Source of the DNA: Lysobacterales bacterium
Lineage (GTDB): Bacteria; Pseudomonadota; Gammaproteobacteria; Xanthomonadales; Xanthomonadaceae
DNA length: 12,318 nt
Direction: 5' to 3'
NCBI GenBank assembly: GCA_015655035.1
Contig: JAATFS010000309.1
Coordinates: 1-12,318 of the forward strand
Part shown: positions 7,068 through 12,318 of the stretch, in pieces
How positions within the stretch are numbered: the first letter of the stretch is position 1
Layout of the letters: each line of letters starts with the position of its first letter
The notes under the pieces: model-generated
What the model saw: only the letters and a program-made list of their open reading frames with translations
Database searches by the model: none
What the model was told of the DNA's origin: nothing
Made by a program: the position numbers and the translations under genes

Positions 7068-7958
7068 TCAGGGGTAATCGACCGGCTTGGGAGCCGGGGT
7101 TTCCGGTAATGGAATGAAGTCCTGATCGTCGCCGGGGATGGTGCCGAAGCGACCGGCGCGCCAGTCGTCCTTGGCTTGCTCGATGCGTTCCTTGGAACTG
7201 GAAACGAAGTTCCACCACAGGTGCCTTGGGCCGTCCAGCGGCTCGCCGCCCATCAGCATCGCCTTCAGTGGGGTCTTGGCGCGGAGGCGGCCGCGTGCGC
7301 CGGGTTCGGGGATGATCAGGTGCCGGGCCGGCACGTCGACGCCATCCAGCTGCGCCTCGCCGTCCAGGAGGTAGAGCGAGCGTTCGGCGTGGCCGGTATC
7401 CAGGTCGATTTCGGCATCGGCCTCCAGATCGAGGGCGACGTTGAGGGTGTCGGCGAATACCCGCACGGGCGATTCCTCGCCATAGGCGCGGCCGGCGATC
7501 ACGCGCAGCCAGGCCCCGTTGCGGCGCTGCTGCGGCAGGCGCTCAGCGGCGAAGTGGTGGAACGCGGGCGCGGTTTCCTCCGCCGACCTGGGCAGTGCCA
7601 CCCAGGTCTGGATGCCGTGCAGCGGGTGGATCCCGGCGCGCTCGGGGCCGGGAGTACGCTCGGAATGCGCGATGCCGCGTCCAGCGGTCATCCAGTTCAC
7701 GTCGCCGGCGCGAATGACCTGATCCGACCCCAGCGTATCGCGGTGTCCGATCTCCCCCGACCACAGGAAGGTGACCGTCGCCAGTCCGATATGCGGATGC
7801 GGACGCACGTCCAGGCCCTGGCCGGGTTCGAACACCGCAGGCCCGATGTGGTCGATGAACACGAATGGGCCGACGCTGCGCGCTTGCAGGCTGGGGACGG
7901 CGCGACGGACTTCGAGGCCGCCGATGTCATGGACGCGGGGGGCGATGAGCAGGGTCAT
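7068..7958 (-). CDS. Pirin family protein, second paralogue
   Basis: This 296-residue bicupin protein has the complete pirin metal site: His54 and His56 in RPHPHIGLATVTF, and His98 with Glu100 in TAGRGIAHSERT. It differs from the pirin at 5222 over most of its length and has its own C-terminal part, with LWWNFVSSSKERIEQAKDDW and a proline-rich tail, so it is a different subfamily and not a recent duplicate. The frame is open to 8030, but ATG 7958 gives the standard start (MTLLIAPRVHDIGG). I see no good ribosome binding site before it. It is divergent from gpmA and lies 174 bases upstream of aqpZ on the same strand. Because aqpZ appears to have its own promoter, co-transcription is possible but not required. 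The enzymatic role is unknown; quercetinase-like activity is known only for some family members. Confidence 0.92.
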   Translation of the reverse strand: MTLLIAPRVHDIGGLEVRRAVPSLQARSVGPFVFIDHIGPAVFEPGQGLDVRPHPHIGLATVTFLWSGEIGHRDTLGSDQVIRAGDVNWMTAGRGIAHSERTPGPERAGIHPLHGIQTWVALPRSAEETAPAFHHFAAERLPQQRRNGAWLRVIAGRAYGEESPVRVFADTLNVALDLEADAEIDLDTGHAERSLYLLDGEAQLDGVDVPARHLIIPEPGARGRLRAKTPLKAMLMGGEPLDGPRHLWWNFVSSSKERIEQAKDDWRAGRFGTIPGDDQDFIPLPETPAPKPVDYP

Positions 7959-8092
7959 GGCAATGGCAGGTGACCGGGGGTGGGGCCAAGCTTCGCACGT
8001 GTTGGCGGCGACCGGCAGGCGGCACGGCAAGACGGATTGTTCCGTGGCCTCGCCAGGCGCAGGGTCGTCGGCAGCGGCGGCGGCGCTGCCGT

Positions 8093-8098
8093 TACAAT
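8093..8098 (+). promoter_or_regulatory. Candidate -10 element TACAAT for gpmA
   Basis: TACAAT (five of six matches to TATAAT) stands out 34 bases before the gpmA GTG in a GC-rich region. No recognisable -35 sits at the expected distance, so this is a single-element guess. Confidence 0.3.
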
Positions 8099-8132
8099 CG
8101 AGGGCTCATCCGCTGCAATCCGGAGATACGTA

Positions 8133-8882
8133 GTGACCCGCAAACTCGTACTGCTGCGCCATGGCCAGAGCCAATGGAACCTGGAAAACCGTTTCACCGG
8201 CTGGGTGGACGTCGATCTGACCGAACAGGGACGCCAGGAGGCGGCGACCGCCGGGAAATTGCTGAAGGACGAGGGCCTGCAGTTCGATGTCGCCTATACC
8301 TCGGTGCTCAAGCGGGCGATCCATACCCTGCAAGGCGCGCTGAAGGAACTCGATCAGGACTGGCTGCCGGTGTTCAAGAGCTGGCGCCTCAACGAGCGTC
8401 ACTACGGCGGTTTGCAAGGGCTGGACAAGGCCGAGACGGCGGCCAAGCATGGCGAGGATCAAGTCAAGATCTGGCGCCGTTCCTACGACATCCCGCCACC
8501 GCCGATGGACCTCGAGGACCCGGGCCACCCGGTGCACGACCGCCGCTATGCCGCGCTGGACCGCAAGGCGCTGCCGGCCACCGAATCGCTGGCGACCACG
8601 CTCGAGCGCGTGCTGCCTTACTGGCACGATGCCATCGCGCCGCAGTTGAAGGACGGCAAGACCGTGTTGGTCACCGCGCACGGCAACTCGTTGCGCGCAC
8701 TGTACAAATACCTCAACGATGTTTCCAAGGAAGCGATCCTTGAGCTCAACATCCCTACCGGCATCCCGCTGCTGTTCGAATTGAACGATGACCTGACGGT
8801 GCAGTCGTTCCGCTACCTGGGCGACCCGGAAGCGGCGAAGAAGGCTGCCGAAGCCGTGGCCAATCAAGGCAAGGTACGTTGA
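8133..8882 (+). CDS. gpmA: 2,3-bisphosphoglycerate-dependent phosphoglycerate mutase
   Basis: The 249-residue cytoplasmic enzyme interconverts 3- and 2-phosphoglycerate in glycolysis and gluconeogenesis, using a phosphohistidine intermediate primed by 2,3-bisphosphoglycerate. The N-terminal RHGQSQWN places the catalytic His at residue 10, followed by RFTGWVDVDLTEQG. The second active-site His is His183 in VTAHGNSLRAL, and NERHYGGLQGLDK carries the conserved acid and substrate contacts. Length and both histidine positions match E. coli GpmA. Gln replaces the more common Glu after RHG. The frame is open to 7980, but GTG 8133 is preceded by GGAG at 8122-8125 and gives the normal N terminus (MTRKLVLLRHGQ). 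A hairpin repeat follows the stop. Confidence 0.97.
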   Translation: MTRKLVLLRHGQSQWNLENRFTGWVDVDLTEQGRQEAATAGKLLKDEGLQFDVAYTSVLKRAIHTLQGALKELDQDWLPVFKSWRLNERHYGGLQGLDKAETAAKHGEDQVKIWRRSYDIPPPPMDLEDPGHPVHDRRYAALDRKALPATESLATTLERVLPYWHDAIAPQLKDGKTVLVTAHGNSLRALYKYLNDVSKEAILELNIPTGIPLLFELNDDLTVQSFRYLGDPEAAKKAAEAVANQGKVR

Positions 8883-8890
8883 CTCCCGTC

Positions 8891-8931
8891 CTTCTCCCGT
8901 ACGCGGGAGAAGCTGCCCGAAGGGCGGATGA
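8891..8931. repeat. Intergenic hairpin repeat of xanthomonad type
   Basis: Two adjacent stem-loops fill the gap after gpmA. CTTCTCCCG (8891-8899) and CGGGAGAAG (8904-8912) form a 9-base-pair stem with a TACG loop; GCCC (8915-8918) and GGGC (8922-8925) form a second small stem, followed by GGATGAGGG. I recall this two-hairpin pattern from many intergenic regions of Xanthomonas and Stenotrophomonas, so it is probably a dispersed REP-like element that may also end or stabilise the gpmA transcript. No second copy is present in this window, so repetitiveness is from memory. Confidence 0.55.
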
Positions 8932-8984
8932 GGGCACGCCAGTGCCGGTCATCCCCCTCCTTCCGTTCCCGCGTGGAAACCCCC

Positions 8985-11096
8985 ATGACTGTTCGTAAAC
9001 TCGCCCCGTTGTCGCTGGCGCTGGCCATTGCCGTTTCGTTGTCGGCCTGCGGCAAGCCCGAAACGCCTGCCGCATCCGGCGTCGCCGATAAGCCGTCTGC
9101 CGACGCGCCAGCCAAGTTGGATCTGTCCAAGCTCGATGCGCCGAGCGTAGCCTTCGATCCAACAGATCTGGACCCGTCCGCCGCCGCCTGCCAGGACCTC
9201 AACGGCTTCGTCAACGGCACCTGGCTCAAGGCCAATCCAGTGCCGTCGGACCGTACCAGCTGGGGTAGTTTCGAGGTGTTGGGGGAGCGCTCGCTGGCGA
9301 TCCAGCACGAGTTGGTGAAGCAGGCGGCCGCCGGCCATGCCGCTGCCGGCTCGATCGAGGCAAAGATCGCCGACATCTGGCGTACCGGTTCGGATGAGTC
9401 GGCGATCGATGCCGCCTGGATTGCACCTTTGCAGCCGCAGTTGCACGCCATCGACGCGCTGGCCGACGCGCCGGCCATCGTGGCATGGCTGCGCGACAGC
9501 TATGCCAAGGGCCAGGGCATGCTGTTCTCGTTCGGGGCAAACGCCGACTACAAGAACTCCGAGCAGGTGATCGCCTATGCTGGCCAGGGCGGCCTGGGCC
9601 TGCCCGAGAAGGGCTACTACACCGATGCGGCGCAGGCCAAGATCCGCGAGCAGTACGAAGCCTATATCGCGCGCGTGCTGGAGCTGTCCGGCGTGGACGT
9701 CGCCAAGGCCGCCGAGCAGGCGAAGGCGGTACTGGCGTTCGAGACGCGGCTGGCCAAGGCATCGCTGTCGCGGATCGATCTGCGCGATCCGGCCAAGCGC
9801 TATAACCCGGTCGACGTGGCGGCGGCCAACAAGCTCACGCCGCAGTTCGACTGGCAGGCGTTCTTCGATACGTTGAAGATTCCTGCCAGTGGCACCTTCT
9901 CGCTGGGCCAGCCGGCCTTCTTCGCCGAGCTGGACAAGATGCTCGCCGATACGCCTGCCGATACCTGGAAGGCTTATCTGCGCTTCCATACCGTGGATGA
10001 CGCCGCACCGTACCTGGCCAAGCAGATCGAGCAGGCCCACTTTGATTTCCACGCCAAGACCTTGCGTGGCCAGCAGGAGATGCTGCCGCGCTGGAAGCGC
10101 ACGCTCGATGCGGTCAACGATGCGATGGGGCAGGCGCTGGGCCAGCTGTACGTACAGGCCGCTTTCCCGGCTGAATCCAAGGCGCAGATGCAGCAACTGG
10201 TGCAGAACCTCTCGGTTGCGCTGAAGGCGCGGCTGGAGAAGCTGGACTGGATGGGCGAAGCCACCAAGAAGCGCGCGCTGGAGAAGTGGGCCAGCTTCAC
10301 CCCGAAGATCGGCTATCCGGACCAGTGGCGCGACTGGAAAGGATTGCAGACCAGTGGCGACAGTTTCCTGGCCAACATGCAGGCCGCGCAGGCGTTCAAT
10401 TACCGCTACATGCTCGACAAGATCGGCAAGCCGGTGGACAAGCGCGAGTGGCACATGACGCCGCAGACAGTGAACGCCTACTACAACCCGACCCGCAACG
10501 AAATCGTGTTCCCGGCGGCGATCCTGCAACCGCCGTTCTTCGATCCCAAGGCCGATCCAGCGCTCAACTATGGCGGCATCGGCGCGGTGATCGGCCACGA
10601 GATGATGCACGGCTACGACGATTCCGGCAGCCAGTTCGATGCCAAGGGCAACTTCGACAGCTGGTGGACCGACAGCGACCGCAAGCTGTTCAACCAGCGC
10701 ACCGATCAGTTGGTGGCGCAGTTCGATGCTTATCAAGCGCTGCCCGGCATCCCGGTCAAGGGCCGGCTGACCCTGGGCGAGAACATCGGCGACCTTGGCG
10801 GTTTGACCGTTGCTTACGATGCACTGCAGAAAGCATTGAAGGACAACCCGGAACTCGACAAGCCGGTGGACGGCTACAGCGAGAACCAGCGCTTCTTCCT
10901 GAACTGGGCCACGGTGTGGCGCCGCAACTTCACCGACAGCGAACTGCGCGTGCGCCTGAACACAGATCCGCATGCACCGGCCAACTTCCGCGCCAACGGT
11001 GCGCCGTCGAACATGCCGGCCTACGCGCAGGCATTCCAGTGCAAGGCCGGCGACCCGATGGTAAGGGCAGACAAGGACCGCGTGGCGATCTGGTAA
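8985..11096 (+). CDS. M13 family zinc metallopeptidase, lipoprotein (PepO/neprilysin type)
   Basis: The 703-residue protein has a lipoprotein signal peptide: a charged N end, a hydrophobic core and the lipobox LSAC with Cys22. Gly follows the cysteine instead of Asp, which suggests outer-membrane sorting. The M13 N-terminal domain spans about 70-445 and the catalytic domain about 495-703. The catalytic domain has NAYY (497-500), the zinc motif HEMMH (538-542), and the third zinc ligand and partner in ENIGD (599-603). His663 and Arg669, in HAPANFR, correspond to neprilysin His711 and Arg717. It should cleave oligopeptides in the periplasm; the substrate is unknown. The frame is open from ATG 8928, but that start lies in the intergenic repeat and would bury the signal peptide; ATG 8985 has GGAAA at 8975-8979. 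A strong terminator follows, so it is probably monocistronic or an extension of the gpmA transcript. Confidence 0.96.
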   Translation: MTVRKLAPLSLALAIAVSLSACGKPETPAASGVADKPSADAPAKLDLSKLDAPSVAFDPTDLDPSAAACQDLNGFVNGTWLKANPVPSDRTSWGSFEVLGERSLAIQHELVKQAAAGHAAAGSIEAKIADIWRTGSDESAIDAAWIAPLQPQLHAIDALADAPAIVAWLRDSYAKGQGMLFSFGANADYKNSEQVIAYAGQGGLGLPEKGYYTDAAQAKIREQYEAYIARVLELSGVDVAKAAEQAKAVLAFETRLAKASLSRIDLRDPAKRYNPVDVAAANKLTPQFDWQAFFDTLKIPASGTFSLGQPAFFAELDKMLADTPADTWKAYLRFHTVDDAAPYLAKQIEQAHFDFHAKTLRGQQEMLPRWKRTLDAVNDAMGQALGQLYVQAAFPAESKAQMQQLVQNLSVALKARLEKLDWMGEATKKRALEKWASFTPKIGYPDQWRDWKGLQTSGDSFLANMQAAQAFNYRYMLDKIGKPVDKREWHMTPQTVNAYYNPTRNEIVFPAAILQPPFFDPKADPALNYGGIGAVIGHEMMHGYDDSGSQFDAKGNFDSWWTDSDRKLFNQRTDQLVAQFDAYQALPGIPVKGRLTLGENIGDLGGLTVAYDALQKALKDNPELDKPVDGYSENQRFFLNWATVWRRNFTDSELRVRLNTDPHAPANFRANGAPSNMPAYAQAFQCKAGDPMVRADKDRVAIW

Positions 11097-11119
11097 AGCC
11101 AGTCGCGCGGGATGAGGCC

Positions 11120-11155
11120 AAGGCCCGGCAGTGATGCCGGGCCTTTTGCTTTTTC
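11120..11155 (+). terminator. Rho-independent terminator of the M13 peptidase gene
   Basis: AAGGCCCGGCA (11120-11130) and TGCCGGGCCTT (11135-11145) form a perfect 11-base-pair stem with a GTGA loop, followed by a T-rich tail (TTGCTTTTT). It starts 24 bases after the stop. This is the clearest intrinsic terminator in the window. Confidence 0.92.
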
Positions 11156-11333
11156 AGAGTGGGATCGACACTGAAGGCAGGTGTCGTGGCCACGTACCTG
11201 GATGCGGCCGTCGCCGAACGATCATCGGCGCCAACTTCCCAGCGCCGCGTCGCCGCACCGCAAGATGGCGCTACCCGGTGTGCACCCGGACATTTGTCCG
11301 GGGCAGTATTTCGTCTTTCTACAGGAGCATTTC
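11156..11333. other. Leader region of the broken serine hydrolase gene
   Basis: This stretch lies between the M13 terminator and the orphan start at 11334. The open frames across it give no recognisable protein, and none shows the SxxK motif or other N-terminal parts of a serine beta-lactamase. A small hairpin, CCGGACA (11286-11292) with TGTCCGG (11296-11302), precedes the ribosome binding site. The region probably holds the old promoter and leader. Confidence 0.35.
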
Positions 11334-11336
11334 ATG
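11323..11336 (+). promoter_or_regulatory. Good ribosome binding site and ATG leading into the wrong frame
   Basis: AGGAG (11323-11327) stands six bases before ATG 11334, a strong initiation signal. The frame it opens runs 52 codons to a TGA at 11490-11492 and gives a meaningless peptide beginning MDIDPSGK. The hydrolase-like reading frame overlaps it in another phase. The likeliest reading is that this was the true start of the serine hydrolase gene before an internal deletion. Confidence 0.5.
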
Positions 11337-11344
11337 GATATTGA

Positions 11345-12185
11345 TCCGAGTGGCAAACCCCGTCGCTTGCCGCGCGCTATGCCACCGGCTACGGCAGCCT
11401 GCTGTATGCCGACCATCGCGTGCCGATCGATCATGTGGATACGCGAGCACTGTCTTCGGCGACGGGGTTCTATGCCAATGCGGAAGACCTGACCCAATAT
11501 TTCAGCGCCTACTACTTCGGCAACGACCGCCTGATCAGCGATGAATCCAAGCGCCGCATGTTCCGTCCGGTCTGGGTCGACGAAGATGATCGCACCCGCG
11601 GTTCCAACTACGGCCTGGGAGTGTTCCTGGAAAATGTGGGCAAGCGCAGGCTGGTAGGTCATTCCGGCGGCTATCAGGGCCACATCACCAATTCGTTGGC
11701 CGATCCGGACAACCGGATCGCGGTATCGGTACTGACCAATGCACTCGGTAGTCCGGTCACGCCGCTGGTGAAAACCGTCTACAAGCTGATCGACCTGGCC
11801 AAAGGGGCGCAGGCGGATCCCGAAAAACCCGCGACGCCGGCCGGGGTCGATCTGCAGAAGTTCAGCGGACGCTTCGTCTCGCGGTGGAATGTCTACGACG
11901 TGGCGGTACTCGGTGGCCGGCTGTATCAGGTCTTTCCAGCGGAACTGGATCCTGCGAAATCGGCGGTCCCGCTGACGGTGATCGACGCTCACACCTTGCG
12001 CGTGGATGGGGGGGAGCGGCGGCAACCAGTATCACGAACCGATGATCTACCAGTTCGACCGCGACGGACGGGTGCGCTCGGTTCGCCAGAGCGGCCTGTT
12101 CGTGCCGATCTCGGATTGGAAGTTGCCACGGCGGGTAAAACACGATTACCGAGGTGGGCCACCCGCGATAGCGGCAGCGGGGTAG
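11345..12185 (+). pseudogene. Serine hydrolase / class C beta-lactamase family, N-terminally truncated and frameshifted
   Basis: The frame from about 11345 reads SLAARYATGYGSLLYADH, then SSATGFYANAEDL, and HSGGYQG at 11660-11680. These are C-terminal parts of the PBP4/EstB-like serine hydrolase fold, with HSG standing for the KTG-type third motif. A C-terminal beta-rich extension follows (from about 11850), as in family members with a DUF3471-like tail. The first half of the domain, with the SxxK nucleophile and YxN motif, is missing. In this frame a TGA at 11342-11344 blocks extension upstream. At 12008-12014 a run of seven G's shifts the frame. If one G is removed, the protein continues GGSGGNQYHEPMIYQFDRDG and VPISDWKLPRRVKHDY to a TAG at 12183-12185; uncorrected, the frame runs on to 12238 in unrelated sequence. 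The nearest initiator in frame is GTG 11420, without a ribosome binding site. It is almost certainly inactive. A sequencing error could explain the G run but not the missing N terminus. Confidence 0.82.
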
Positions 12186-12218
12186 TGGGTGGCGTCGTGG
12201 GCGCTGGCTGCTTCCCAG

Positions 12219-12255
12219 CAGCCACGACGCGCGAGTAGCAAGCGCGTCGTGGCTG
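12219..12255 (-). terminator. Terminator-like hairpin after the right-end minus-strand gene
   Basis: CAGCCACGACGCGC (12219-12232) and GCGCGTCGTGGCTG (12242-12255) form a perfect 14-base-pair stem with a 9-base loop. It begins nine bases past the stop of the partial minus-strand gene. No T run follows. A third related string, GCGTCGTGG, occurs just outside at 12192-12200 and could compete for pairing with the left arm. Confidence 0.6.
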
Positions 12256-12264
12256 GGCTCTGGC

Positions 12265-12318
12265 TCAGCGCGGCGCCAGCGTGGTCAGCAGGCCGCGTGC
12301 CGCATTGAAGCGGTCGGC
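12265..12318 (-). CDS. C-terminal end of an unidentified protein (partial)
   Basis: Reading the minus strand from the window edge gives ADRFNAARGLLTTLAPR and a TGA at 12267-12265. The codons show the G/C third-position preference of the neighbouring genes, and a long hairpin follows the stop, so this is probably the true end of a gene lying to the right. Seventeen residues are too few to name a family. It converges on the broken serine hydrolase. Confidence 0.5.
   Translation of the reverse strand, partial: ADRFNAARGLLTTLAPR

Noticed and set aside
8949..10973. 674-codon minus-strand open frame opposite the M13 peptidase
   Set aside because: It is the mirror frame of a GC-biased gene; the plus strand carries all M13 catalytic motifs.
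11043..11096. Missing CxxW at the C terminus of the M13 peptidase
   Set aside because: Neprilysin ends in a CxxW motif and this protein ends in VAIW, but bacterial M13 peptidases commonly lack the Cys, so this is not unusual.
1..12318. Defence system, toxin-antitoxin pair, prophage or CRISPR array
   Set aside because: No matching gene families, repeat-spacer structure, integrase or att-like repeats were seen on either strand.

Overview
The window looks like chromosomal DNA of a GC-rich gammaproteobacterium, most likely Xanthomonas or a close relative in the Xanthomonadaceae. The reasons are the strong G/C third-position bias, the protein sequences (GpmA with an RHGQSQWN active site, a lipoprotein M13 peptidase, paired pirins), and a short CTTCTCCCG/CGGGAGAAG hairpin repeat that I recall as common between xanthomonad genes. 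The genus call is by recognition, not by a search.

Layout. Positions 1-68 hold the tail of whatever lies upstream, with a clear terminator hairpin. After a 359-base gap comes a MocA/MobA-like nucleotidyltransferase gene (428-1036, +), then a DUF819-family membrane protein (1265-2509, +). Converging on it is a two-gene unit on the minus strand: cstA (2874-4946) followed by the small YbdD/YjiX-family gene (2650-2874), joined by a TGATG overlap. Divergent from cstA is a pirin gene (5222-6082, +). It converges on aqpZ (6177-6893, -), with two long perfect or near-perfect hairpins between them. Upstream of aqpZ, on the same strand, lies a second and distinct pirin gene (7068-7958, -). Then come gpmA (8133-8882, +), an intergenic hairpin repeat, and a lipoprotein M13 metallopeptidase (8985-11096, +) with a textbook terminator. 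The right end holds a decayed serine hydrolase (beta-lactamase family) gene that has lost its catalytic N-terminal part and carries a frameshift at a 7-G run (about 11345-12185). The last 54 bases are the C-terminal end of an unidentified minus-strand gene.

The genes are mostly ordinary housekeeping and transport functions in short transcription units: cofactor nucleotidyl transfer, pyruvate/peptide-type uptake under carbon limitation, water flux, glycolysis, and envelope proteolysis. Only cstA with its small partner is a firm operon. I see no phage, insertion sequence, CRISPR array, tRNA or rRNA, and no evidence of an undescribed multi-gene system. The parts most worth a second look are the AT-rich palindromic promoter region of aqpZ, the broken serine hydrolase with an intact ribosome binding site and start leading into the wrong frame, and the paired hairpins between converging genes.
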